Positions 27,287 through 34,996 of a stretch of 64,000 bases of DNA are shown here, piece after piece. Position 1 is the first letter of the stretch, and each line of letters begins with the position of its first letter. The notes below the pieces were generated by a model. The model saw only the letters and a program-made list of their open reading frames with translations. It ran no database searches and was not told where the DNA came from. A program made the translations under genes and the position numbers. The stretch covers positions 2,170,001 to 2,234,000 of the forward strand of contig NZ_CP007139.1 of assembly GCF_000724625.1 (NCBI RefSeq). The letters are read 5' to 3'. Origin of the DNA: Fimbriimonas ginsengisoli Gsoil 348. Its GTDB lineage: Bacteria; Armatimonadota; Fimbriimonadia; Fimbriimonadales; Fimbriimonadaceae.

Positions 27287-28909
27287 TTACTTGCGGACCG
27301 TCCGTTCCGCGGTTCGGCTCCGGTCGAGCTCATTTCGGCTCTTGAAGAACTGGAGCTTGGGGTTTTGGTCTTCCAGGTATTGGAGATTCCAGGCGCTCAT
27401 GATCAGCACTACCGCGTTCCCGAAGTCGTCCTCCACGAGACGGGCGTTCGAGCCCCAGTAGACGCTCCGCAATTCTACGGGGTCTCCCTCGACCCAGCGG
27501 ATGACCTCGAAACCGAGCGGCTCCAAGCCGCTTTCTACGCCGTACTCGCTTCGCAAGCGATGCTGAACGACTTCGAACTGGAGCTTGCCTACAGCGCCGA
27601 GAATCGGCTCCCGACGCGCCGAGCGACGGTCCCAGAACAGATCGACCAGCCCCTCTTCGCAGAGCTGCTGGATCCCCTTTTCGAAGTGCTTCAGCCGCCC
27701 CACGTCGTCGTTGCGGATGAACGAGAAAACCTCCGGAGCGAAGCTCGGAACCTCGTCGAACCGGATGATCTCGCCCGAGGAAAGCGTATCGCCCAATTGA
27801 AACGCCCCGGGATTTGTTAGGCCGACGATGTCGCCCGGATACGCCTCCTCCACGGTTTCGCGATCCTGTGCGAAGAGGCGTTGCGGACGGCTGAGCCGCA
27901 GCTTCTTGCCGGTTCGCGTGTGCGCCGCTTCCATGTCCTTCTCAAACCGGCCGCTGACCACGCGGAGGAAGGCGATTCGGTCCCGGTGGTTCGGGTCCAT
28001 GTTCGCCTGAATCTTAAAGACGAAACCGCTGAACGGTCCTTCAGCCGGCACCGGTCCCTTATCGGCGACCCGCACCGTCGGGGCGGGGGCGATGTCCATA
28101 AAACGGCTGAGGAACAGCTCCACGCCGAAATTGGTCAGCGCCGACCCAAAGAACACCGGCGTGAGCTCGCCACGAGCCACCTTTTCCAGCTCCAATCCTT
28201 CTCCGGCGATGTCCAGCAGGTCGATGTCGTCCAGCAGCGTCTGGTACAAGTCGGCCCCGATGACGTCGGTGATGCGAGGATCGTCGAGGTTGAGCACTTC
28301 CAACTCCGCTTTGGTCGCGCCGTGCGCGGTTCGAGAGTAGAGGTGGACCTTCTTCGTCTCGCGGTCGTAGACCCCTTTAAAGTCGCTGCCCTGCCCGATC
28401 GGCCAGTTGACAGGAACGCTGGCGATCCCGAGCACTTCTTCCACTTCGGTTAGAAGCGCCAGCGGCCCTCGGCCGGGGTGGTCCATTTTGTTCACGAAGG
28501 TGAAGATCGGGATCCCCCGGTCGCGGCAGACCGCGAACAGTTTCTTCGTCTGCGTCTCGACTCCCTTCGCGTTGTCGATGAGCATCACCGCGCTGTCGGC
28601 GGCGGTCAGGGTCCGATACGTGTCCGCGCTAAAGTCGTTGTGGCCGGGCGTATCCAGCAAGTTGAGGACGTGGTCTTTGTATTCGAACTGGAGAACGGTG
28701 GATGTGACGGAGATTCCGCGCTCCTTCTCGAGCTCCATCCAGTCGGAGGTCGCCTTCCGCTGGTTCCGCCGCGCTTTGACCGACCCCGCAAGCTGGATCG
28801 CGCCTCCGTAAAGCAGAAGCTTTTCGGTAAGCGTGGTCTTTCCCGCGTCGGGGTGGGAGATGATGGCGAACGTTCGCCGGCGCGCGGTTTGATCGGTAAT
28901 CTGACTCAT
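27287..28909 (-). CDS. prfC: Peptide chain release factor 3
   Basis: A translational GTPase that recycles RF1/RF2 from the ribosome after peptide release. The 540 residues fit. GTPase motifs: SHPDAGKTT (G1), RGISVTSTV (G2), DTPGHND (G3) and NKMD (G4). LAGSVKARRNQRKATSDWME is specific to RF3 as against EF-G. The start ATG at 28909 has no Shine-Dalgarno sequence. It stands alone; the downstream gap to 27087 holds about 200 AT-richer bases without a gene. Confidence 0.95.
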   Translation of the reverse strand: MSQITDQTARRRTFAIISHPDAGKTTLTEKLLLYGGAIQLAGSVKARRNQRKATSDWMELEKERGISVTSTVLQFEYKDHVLNLLDTPGHNDFSADTYRTLTAADSAVMLIDNAKGVETQTKKLFAVCRDRGIPIFTFVNKMDHPGRGPLALLTEVEEVLGIASVPVNWPIGQGSDFKGVYDRETKKVHLYSRTAHGATKAELEVLNLDDPRITDVIGADLYQTLLDDIDLLDIAGEGLELEKVARGELTPVFFGSALTNFGVELFLSRFMDIAPAPTVRVADKGPVPAEGPFSGFVFKIQANMDPNHRDRIAFLRVVSGRFEKDMEAAHTRTGKKLRLSRPQRLFAQDRETVEEAYPGDIVGLTNPGAFQLGDTLSSGEIIRFDEVPSFAPEVFSFIRNDDVGRLKHFEKGIQQLCEEGLVDLFWDRRSARREPILGAVGKLQFEVVQHRLRSEYGVESGLEPLGFEVIRWVEGDPVELRSVYWGSNARLVEDDFGNAVVLIMSAWNLQYLEDQNPKLQFFKSRNELDRSRTAERTVRK

Positions 28910-28964
28910 GACAATGGGCGCGCAACGAAGGGGGCCGCACCTATTATTTCATATACGCCGATAA

Positions 28965-28975
28965 GTAGCATCGGC
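28965..28975. repeat. Dispersed GTAGCATCGGC motif, copy 4
   Basis: An exact copy of the 11-base motif seen at 21551, in the gap between the divergent prfC and LarA-like genes. Confidence 0.55.
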
Positions 28976-29028
28976 TTCCCCTCCGCTCACCGCCCGGTGC
29001 GCGATCCTACGTGTTACGATGGGTCCAA

Positions 29029-30297
29029 ATGAAGACCCTCGCCTTCCCACGTCGCTCGGCGCCGCCGATGGCCCGGGTGCGGCAACGCCTTGATTCCAGC
29101 CAGGTCGAGGATGTGCGGGGAACCGTCCGCCAGCAGCTACTCGACCGTGGCTTGGCCACTCGAGTTAAGCGCGGCGACCGAATCGCGATCACCGCCGGAA
29201 GCCGTGGGATGGGCGGGTTCATCCACCTCCTCCAAGGGACGTGCGACGCGATCCGATCGGTGGGGGGCGAGCCTTTTTTGATTCCGGCCATGGGCAGCCA
29301 CGGCGGCGCGACCGCCGAAGGACAAACGGAGCTGCTCCGCCGCCTCGGCGTTACCGAGGAAATCGCCCCCATCAAGGCGTCCATGGAGACGCTGGAACTC
29401 GGCACCTCGTCTTCCGGAGCGGTTGCGCATCTCGACCGGTGGGCACACGAGGCGGACGGCGTTATCGTCCTCGGTCGAACCAAGACCCATCCCGAGAGCA
29501 TCGAAGGGATCGCCTCCGGGCTTCTGAAGATGACCACCGTCGGCCTGGGCAAGCAAGCCGGCGCCCAGCAAGCCCATAGCAGTGGCCTGTGGGACTCGGT
29601 CCGCGCGGTGCCGCAGCTTACGTTGGCTCGCGCGAAGGTGATCTTCGGCATCACGATGGTCGAAAACGCGTTCCATGAGCCGACCCTAATCGAAGTGGTC
29701 GAGCCGACTTACGAGGCGTTCTTGGAAGCGGATCAACGGCTCCTCCGGTTGGCGAGGGTGCACCTCGCCAAGATCCCGTTCGACGACCTCGACCTGCTCA
29801 TCGTCGACGAAATGGGAAAGGAGATCTCCGGAACCGGAATGGACGTAAACGTTATCGGCAAGTGGCGAACCCATGGGGGAGAGCGAAAGCCGAACTACCG
29901 CCGGATCGTCCCGCTTTCGCTAACCTATGCCTCGCTGGGGAACGCGATCGGCGTTGGCTTGGCCGACTTCATCACGGAGCGGTTTATGCGCGAGTACGAC
30001 CCCGCGACGACGTACATCAACATCCTCACCGCCTCCGAGCCGGATTGTATGAACACTCTCGAAGCCGGCATGCCGCTGGCGCTCCCGACCGACCGCGACG
30101 CCATCGAGGTCGCTCTGTACTCGGCGGTTGTGCAAGGAGAGCCGAAAGTCTGCCGAATTAAGAACACAGCCCGCCTCGACGAGCTTTGGGTCTCCCCCGC
30201 CCTGTTGCCCGAAGTCGAACGACATCCCGATCTCACGGTGTTGGACCCACCGGAGGCGATACCGTTCGACCCGAACGGGGATCTGCTGCCCCGGTGA
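29029..30297 (+). CDS. LarA-like (Lar_N domain) protein
   Basis: A 422-residue protein, start at the ATG 29029 (a GTG at 29011 is possible). The N-terminal domain has IAITAGSRGMGGF and PFLIPAMGSHGGATAEGQ, signatures of the Lar_N/DUF2088 superfamily that includes nickel-dependent lactate racemase. HPESIEGIASGLLKMTTVGLGK follows. The Ni-pincer cofactor site of true LarA is not evident to me, so the reaction is not assigned. It is a lone gene, with an oxidoreductase gene convergent and one base from its stop region. Confidence 0.65.
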   Translation: MKTLAFPRRSAPPMARVRQRLDSSQVEDVRGTVRQQLLDRGLATRVKRGDRIAITAGSRGMGGFIHLLQGTCDAIRSVGGEPFLIPAMGSHGGATAEGQTELLRRLGVTEEIAPIKASMETLELGTSSSGAVAHLDRWAHEADGVIVLGRTKTHPESIEGIASGLLKMTTVGLGKQAGAQQAHSSGLWDSVRAVPQLTLARAKVIFGITMVENAFHEPTLIEVVEPTYEAFLEADQRLLRLARVHLAKIPFDDLDLLIVDEMGKEISGTGMDVNVIGKWRTHGGERKPNYRRIVPLSLTYASLGNAIGVGLADFITERFMREYDPATTYINILTASEPDCMNTLEAGMPLALPTDRDAIEVALYSAVVQGEPKVCRIKNTARLDELWVSPALLPEVERHPDLTVLDPPEAIPFDPNGDLLPR

Positions 30298-30298
30298 C

Positions 30299-31294
30299 TT
30301 ACGCCTTGCTTTCGGCGGCGAATACGAGTCCCGCGCTTTGTCGGAGCATGTCGAGGGTTCGCATGTTTCCGAGGGTGTCGTCAAGGGTCATGTATGGGCA
30401 CTCCTTGGCTTCCAGGAACTGAGCCACGGCGTCCGCTTCGGCGGCGTATAGCTCGTCGTTGGTCATTCCCATCTCGAAAACCTCCGGGTCTTTGCCGTTT
30501 CGATGGAACGTCATCTTGGAGCCGGTATAGACCTTCCACGGATTCTCGATTTCGATCATCCCCTCGGAGCCGTAGATGAGGGCATGGTTCCGCATGTTGC
30601 AATGGATGCCGCATCCGAAGTGGACGGTGACTCCGCTAGGGAAGCGCAGGCAGCCGGAGCCGTGTTCGTCATAGCCGCTCTCGCTGATCTTCGCGGAGTA
30701 ATGCGCCACCTCGGGCTCGGCGCCCACGAGCAGACGGCATAGCGAAATCGGATAGGCGCCGACGTCCATAAGTCCGCCGCCGCCAAGCGATCCGTCCGTT
30801 CGGAAGTTCGCCCAGCTTTTGCCGGCGGCAAACGAAAACTCGGCGTTGATTACGAGCAGCTCGCCGATCGCGCCGCTCTGTACGAGCTCCTTCGCCTTCA
30901 GGGTTTGGGGCGCGCAACGGTACATGAACGCCTCCATGAAGAAGACTTTGTTCTTGCGAACCTCGTTAAGGGCGCGCTGAGCTTCGATCGCGTTGAGCGT
31001 GAACGGTTTTTCGCAAAGGATCGCCTTGCCCGCCTCCGCGCATCGGATCGTCCAGTCGTAGTGGAGGTGGTGGGGAGTCGCGATGTAGATCGCGTCGACG
31101 TTCGGGTCGCTGAGCACCTCGTCGTACGATCCGTACGGCTTTCCGCCGTGCTTATCGGTGAACGCCTTCGCGGTATCCAGCGCTCTCGAACCGACCGCTA
31201 CGAGCTCGCCAGTCTTCGATGCCTTGAGTCCACCGGCGAACTGATGCGCGATGCCGCCCGTCGCCAAAATCCCCCACTTCACTTTGTCTGCCAT
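30299..31294 (-). CDS. Gfo/Idh/MocA family NAD(P)-dependent oxidoreductase
   Basis: A 331-residue protein with an N-terminal Rossmann fold (VKWGILATGGIAHQFAGGLK), DAIYIATPHHLHYDW, and the family motif CEKPFTLNAIEA with the catalytic Lys. The C-terminal beta-sheet domain ends in TLDDTLGNMRTLDMLRQ. Members oxidise or epimerise sugars and related compounds (dihydrodiol and xylose dehydrogenases are close). Substrate is not shown; a role in sugar use would suit the neighbourhood. Confidence 0.9.
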   Translation of the reverse strand: MADKVKWGILATGGIAHQFAGGLKASKTGELVAVGSRALDTAKAFTDKHGGKPYGSYDEVLSDPNVDAIYIATPHHLHYDWTIRCAEAGKAILCEKPFTLNAIEAQRALNEVRKNKVFFMEAFMYRCAPQTLKAKELVQSGAIGELLVINAEFSFAAGKSWANFRTDGSLGGGGLMDVGAYPISLCRLLVGAEPEVAHYSAKISESGYDEHGSGCLRFPSGVTVHFGCGIHCNMRNHALIYGSEGMIEIENPWKVYTGSKMTFHRNGKDPEVFEMGMTNDELYAAEADAVAQFLEAKECPYMTLDDTLGNMRTLDMLRQSAGLVFAAESKA

Positions 31295-31336
31295 GCCGGC
31301 GGGGAGCTTACTCGAAGAGGGGGGAGTTGGGGCGCT

Positions 31337-31426
31337 AGGCGTTGGGCGTTTGGTAATACCAGCACACTGTCGAAGAGCCCGAACGCGTTGGGGCGTTGGA
31401 GGCTAAACGCCCAACGCCCAACGCCT
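31337..31426. repeat. Inverted repeat with AGGCGTTGGGCGTT arms
   Basis: AGGCGTTGGGCGTT (31337-31350) is complementary to AACGCCCAACGCCT (31413-31426), with a partial extra copy of the second arm at 31405. The intergenic DNA between the oxidoreductase and the lipoprotein gene is made largely of GCGTTGGGC-type words. Confidence 0.55.
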
Positions 31427-31472
31427 TGTTAAACCACGCACCCTCTGCCTTCTACTCAACGTAACTCTTTTC

Positions 31473-32003
31473 ATGCCTCGACTCATCGTTTTCTTCTTGC
31501 TTCCTTTACTCACATTCGGGTGTACCGATCATGAGCGGGATGCGGCGGTCTCGCAGGGGGCAGATTTGGGGCGGCAGGCGGCGAAGCGGGTTGCTTCGGC
31601 GGCCGGGGACGCTTGGAAGGCGGCGAGCGATCAGGCATCTAAGCTCTCGCCAGACTCTGCAGAAAACGCTTTGGAGAGCGCCAAGTCGGCGCTCGAGAAG
31701 GCGAAGGACTCCCTGAAGCCGGGCGAGCGGCTGGCGGCCGCCGAGGCCGAAATTACGCGGCTGCGCGCGGCATTGGATATCCAAAAGCTCCGCAAGGAGC
31801 TTGACGACAAGGTGGCGGAAGCGCAGCGGCTTAAGGAGAACGCCGGGAAAACGGTCGACGACGTGCGATCCAAACTCGAAGCCGCAGACCGAACCTACCG
31901 AGACTTAGACGCGAGACTGGGCCAGGCCCAAAGAACCTACGAAGACGCCGCCACGACGGCCGAAAACGCCGCCAAGGCGGTCCGCGATCGGCTAGGTGGT
32001 TAG
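31473..32003 (+). CDS. Small coiled-coil lipoprotein
   Basis: A 176-residue protein with a signal peptide and lipobox LTFGC (Cys17). The mature part is nearly all charged helix with Ala/Lys/Glu heptads (ALESAKSALEKAKDSL, LRKELDDKVAEAQRLKENAG), so it should form a coiled coil in the periplasm. No enzyme motif. The stop is followed by two 9-bp tandem arrays. Confidence 0.7.
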   Translation: MPRLIVFFLLPLLTFGCTDHERDAAVSQGADLGRQAAKRVASAAGDAWKAASDQASKLSPDSAENALESAKSALEKAKDSLKPGERLAAAEAEITRLRAALDIQKLRKELDDKVAEAQRLKENAGKTVDDVRSKLEAADRTYRDLDARLGQAQRTYEDAATTAENAAKAVRDRLGG

Positions 32004-32005
32004 CC

Positions 32006-32082
32006 TTCGGAGCGTTCGGAGCGTTCGGAGCGTTCGGAGCGTTCGGAGCGTTCGGAGCGTTCGGAGCGTTCGGAGCGTTCGG
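32006..32082. repeat. Tandem array of TTCGGAGCG, 8.6 copies
   Basis: Eight perfect 9-bp units run from 32006 to 32077, followed by a partial unit (TTCGG) at 32078-32082. The period is a multiple of three, so the array keeps all frames open. It starts three bases after the lipoprotein stop. Confidence 0.9.
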
Positions 32083-32102
32083 CATTACCCTAAATCTCCC
32101 AC

Positions 32103-32142
32103 GCTCCGATAGCTCCGATAGCTCCGATAGCTCCGTATGCTC
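32103..32142. repeat. Tandem array of GCTCCGATA, about 4 copies
   Basis: Three perfect 9-bp units (32103-32129), a diverged fourth (GCTCCGTAT, 32130-32138) and a partial. The unit is seven of nine bases complementary to that of the first array, so the two arrays, 20 bases apart, could fold together. Confidence 0.85.
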
Positions 32143-32157
32143 CCCGGCGAAGCCGGG

Positions 32158-33702
32158 CTAGTTTCCGGCTGGTTGCTTCGGCTCGCGCGGGACCATGTCC
32201 GGGGCGCAAGCGAGGTTGTAGGCGACGACCGCGTGGTTCGTCGCGCTCTGGACGAGGTACTCGGGAATGGCCATCTCGAGCCGATCGTGTTGCGTGTGGT
32301 GCACGAAGTTGTAGTCCGACCGGCCGGTTTCGAGGGTAAAGAAGCCGGGGACGCCGACTCGATTGAACGGCGCGTGGTCGCTGCCGCCACCGCGGGGCAT
32401 CCGATCGCCGGAGACCGCGACGAACTTCATCGGCATCTCCGGGAACGCCTTCACACTCGGGGCGAACGCCTCCTCGAAGAGCGCTTGCTGGGACGCGAGC
32501 CCCTGATAACCGCCCTGGTAGTTCGTGCCGCCGTCGTCGACCAGGACCGCCGAGATCTTCGGCAGCTCCGCCTCATGGGTCTTCACGTAGTCCGTCGAGC
32601 CGAAGAGCCCCTCCTCTTCGCCGGTCCAGAGGATGAACCGAATCGTTCGCTTCGGCTTCGCCCCCACCCGCGTTAGGATACGGGCCGCTTCGAGCGCGGT
32701 GCACGTTCCGGTCCCGTTGTCGAGCGCGCCCTGTGAGCCGGGGCCGTTCCAAGAGTCGAGGTGGCCGCTGACGATCACGACTTCGTCCGGCTTTTCGGTA
32801 CCCCGAATCTCCGCGACCACGTTGTGAATCGCAACCGGCCCCTTGTACCAATGGTTCTCCGCGCCGATCTCCACGGCGACGTTCCGTCCAAAGTCGAGGT
32901 TGCGGCTCAGGCGGTCGTAGTCGGACTTGCGGACCGTAACTTGAGGGATTCCCGGATGGTTCGCAAACGTCTTGTCGCGCCAGGTGCCGCCGGTGACCAC
33001 GAGCTCGTTCCGGCTACCAGTGATCGTGCCGAGGGCGCCCGCCTTCTCCAAGGCATCGCGAAGGAGTTGTACTGGGCTAGGGGCGACCTGCCCACCGGCT
33101 GGAGGTGCGGCGGCACCTCCGCCTGCACCTGCACCGGCGCCACGTCCGGCTCCGCCACCGGGACGACCGCCACCCGGAGGTCCACCTGCCGGACGGCCGC
33201 CACCTCCGCCGGTGGGGGGTGCCATCAGGACCCAAGCTCCCTTGTACTTATCCGGCGATTGCGCGACTTCTTCGGGGGTGGCGGGGGCGCGAACGACCTT
33301 ACCGCGCTGAATTCCGCGGGTGCCGTTCGTCCAAGCTGGGGTGGTGAAGACCATGTCGGTCTGGAATGGTTCGACCATTCGGGCGACCTGTTGACCTCCC
33401 CGATCCCAGCCAACCGGCGCCTCTCCCCATTTCTCGAGGTGGACGTTGGTGCAGCCCATCTTCCGAAACTCGCTCAATCCCCAGTTTTCGGCCTTGGTAA
33501 GGCGAGGGGAACTGGTTAATCGCGGGCCGATCTTTTGGGTCAGCGTCGTCAAGAACCGCATGACGTGACTGTGGTTCTTACCCTCGTCGACAATGCGGTC
33601 GATCGTGGCCGGATCGCCAAGCGTGAGGCTATTTCCGGCGAGGGCGGTTACGGCGAGGGGGAGCAAAGCCGCAAGCGCGGCGTTTCGAAGTGATAGCTTC
33701 AT
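32158..33702 (-). CDS. M28 family zinc peptidase (secreted) with Gly-rich insertion
   Basis: A 514-residue protein, start ATG at 33702 giving the signal peptide NAALAALLPLAVTALAG; an ATG at 33723 in frame is possible. A PA-like domain interrupted by a Gly/Pro/Ala-rich stretch (about 165-208) precedes the peptidase core. Zinc ligands are visible: SGHLDSWNG (His, Asp), GALDNGTG (Asp), WTGEEEGLFGS (Glu pair) and HHTQHD (His). It is an aminopeptidase or carboxypeptidase acting in the periplasm or outside. The Gly-rich segment is a low-complexity insertion, not seen in usual M28 members. Confidence 0.88.
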   Translation of the reverse strand: MKLSLRNAALAALLPLAVTALAGNSLTLGDPATIDRIVDEGKNHSHVMRFLTTLTQKIGPRLTSSPRLTKAENWGLSEFRKMGCTNVHLEKWGEAPVGWDRGGQQVARMVEPFQTDMVFTTPAWTNGTRGIQRGKVVRAPATPEEVAQSPDKYKGAWVLMAPPTGGGGGRPAGGPPGGGRPGGGAGRGAGAGAGGGAAAPPAGGQVAPSPVQLLRDALEKAGALGTITGSRNELVVTGGTWRDKTFANHPGIPQVTVRKSDYDRLSRNLDFGRNVAVEIGAENHWYKGPVAIHNVVAEIRGTEKPDEVVIVSGHLDSWNGPGSQGALDNGTGTCTALEAARILTRVGAKPKRTIRFILWTGEEEGLFGSTDYVKTHEAELPKISAVLVDDGGTNYQGGYQGLASQQALFEEAFAPSVKAFPEMPMKFVAVSGDRMPRGGGSDHAPFNRVGVPGFFTLETGRSDYNFVHHTQHDRLEMAIPEYLVQSATNHAVVAYNLACAPDMVPREPKQPAGN

Positions 33703-33833
33703 GGTCTTGGATCGATGAGGCAATATCCCGGCGAGAACCGGGAAAACGACCTATACCGATATCCTACAACTCCAAAGCTTCGGACGGGGAACTTCTGAAG
33801 CCGAACCGTCCCCAAGCAGCGTCGCGCCGCGGT

Positions 33834-34097
33834 TTACTCCGCGAACTGCGGGTCGGTATGCCAGGGGCTTGTGCGGTCGGCCTCGAAGTCTCGGCCGCTC
33901 CACTCGGGGTACGTCTCAGCGAATCGGCGTCGCCGCCGCATCTCCAGGGCGTATTCTAATTTCTCTTGGGGAGTGGCCGCGGCAACTTTTCGATCTCGAT
34001 CGTGGCGAGACGCGATGAGGGCCATGACGGCGATGATTCCTACCGCCGCGAGCATGCCGAGAAGCACAAACGTAATGATCTGATCGGGTGCCAACAC
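33834..34097 (-). CDS. Small membrane protein with charged tail
   Basis: An 87-residue protein. One hydrophobic segment at about residues 6-28 (IITFVLLGMLAAVGIIAVMALI) is followed by a charged, Arg-rich helix and an acidic end. No family recognised. It sits divergently before an AT-richer intergenic region. Confidence 0.5.
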   Translation of the reverse strand: MLAPDQIITFVLLGMLAAVGIIAVMALIASRHDRDRKVAAATPQEKLEYALEMRRRRRFAETYPEWSGRDFEADRTSPWHTDPQFAE

Positions 34098-34450
34098 GTG
34101 TAAGTAAAGGGTACGTCGTTGCTCTCATCCATTTGGGCTAGTAAAAATACTAGATGAGCTGAATCGGTTCAGATTTGGGCATTAGGCCCTGTAATGGAAG
34201 GTTTAACCGATGCAATACCGAAAGCTAGTAAAATGAAAAAGCAAACGGGTGTGGTCCCAAAAGGGGACTCCCTCGGATGACCTCGGCAAAGCTACAATTC
34301 GGTCGAATCGTATTGAAGCAAGTCGCATCGAGTCGGCCCTGGCCACGTTGATGCCAAGAACTTCAACCCGTACGGCGTGGGATATTGCCGTAAAGCTATC
34401 ATCTTTACTTGCTGTTGGACCCCCCTCCGTAACATATCATTAGAGGAGCC
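34098..34450 (+). other. Gene-free region with possible structured RNA
   Basis: About 350 bases, more AT-rich than the genes around it. It holds a small hairpin CTAGTA-aaaa-TACTAG (34138-34153), a second CTAGTAAAA near 34231, and a stretch with GCAAAC, a hairpin GTCCC-aaaag-GGGAC and GGCAAAGCTAC between about 34235 and 34310. The last is faintly like a c-di-GMP-I riboswitch but the fold is not convincing. The end has the ribosome-binding site AGAGGAG for the gene at 34451. Confidence 0.35.
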
Positions 34451-34564
34451 ATGAACCCGAAAATCAGTTTGGCGTTGTACGTATATTCCTTCGTGGCCCT
34501 TGGCTACGTCATCGTAGCCATGTCGATCGAAAAGATCCGATACGGCCGGGCGAAGAAGTCGTAG
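34451..34564 (+). CDS. 37-residue membrane peptide
   Basis: A short frame, MNPKISLALYVYSFVALGYV followed by a positively charged tail IEKIRYGRAKKS. One hydrophobic segment covers most of it, with the basic residues at the C-terminal end. AGAGGAG lies directly upstream at good spacing, the best ribosome-binding site in the area, which is the main support for translation. Its stop codon overlaps a GTAGCGCCGAC repeat motif, and a strong hairpin follows. Function unknown. Confidence 0.6.
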   Translation: MNPKISLALYVYSFVALGYVIVAMSIEKIRYGRAKKS

Positions 34565-34571
34565 CGCCGAC
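34561..34571. repeat. Variant GTAGCGCCGAC of the dispersed motif
   Basis: One base different from the arm of the element at 24493, and again overlapping a stop codon. Confidence 0.4.
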
Positions 34572-34584
34572 CCCTAGGAATTCA

Positions 34585-34619
34585 AAGTAGCCGCCGCCCG
34601 CAACGGGCGGCGGCTACTT
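34585..34619 (+). terminator. Strong hairpin after the small membrane peptide gene
   Basis: AAGTAGCCGCCGCCCG (34585-34600) and its exact complement (34604-34619) form a 16-base-pair stem around CAA. Few T residues follow, so it may be a processing or REP-like hairpin as well as a terminator. Confidence 0.6.
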
Positions 34620-34632
34620 GCGTCTGTTTAGC

Positions 34633-34938
34633 ATGGTTCCGCCCGATCCGCGTACTTCATCTGGCCAAAATACGTTGCGATCGTTCGCCGGATTGCTACT
34701 TCATATCGAGTGGATTCTCACGACCCTCGCCGGATTCGCCTTCATCGCGTTGTCCGTTGTCGTGAGGCGAACTCCCGCCCCAGTATTTCCCAAAGATCGC
34801 CCGCTCACCGCGGCGGCGGCCGAGAACGCTTCGACCGTTTTGGGGAGCATGTTTCTATGGATGGGGGTCCTATTCGTTCTGATCGGCCTGGCCTGGGGTC
34901 TTATCCCCTGGCTGAACCGAAAGTACGACTGGTATTAG
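34633..34938 (+). CDS. Small two-pass membrane protein
   Basis: A 101-residue protein from ATG 34633 (the frame extends to a TTG at 34618). Hydrophobic segments lie near residues 22-44 (LLLHIEWILTTLAGFAFIAL) and 70-92 (MFLWMGVLFVLIGLAWGLIP). No family recognised. It converges on the alpha-galactosidase gene. Confidence 0.55.
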   Translation: MVPPDPRTSSGQNTLRSFAGLLLHIEWILTTLAGFAFIALSVVVRRTPAPVFPKDRPLTAAAAENASTVLGSMFLWMGVLFVLIGLAWGLIPWLNRKYDWY

Positions 34939-34996
34939 AACCAAGAAATCCTGGTCGCCGGCGGAGCGAACCCACCGCCGGCGACTGCGAACAAGC

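Noticed and set aside
31831-32390. Frames encoding APN and RSY repeats on the minus strand
   Set aside because: They are translations of the 9-bp tandem arrays, which stay open because the period is a multiple of three. They overlap genes in other frames and have no start signals.
34235-34310. c-di-GMP-I riboswitch
   Set aside because: The GCAAAC and GGCAAAGC words are present, but the stem between them and the second hairpin do not fit the known fold well enough to annotate.
34249-34443. 64-residue frame starting with GTG in the gap before the small membrane peptide
   Set aside because: It has no ribosome-binding site or recognised motif, and the region shows hairpins and direct repeats more like regulatory RNA. 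A frameshifted old gene remains possible.
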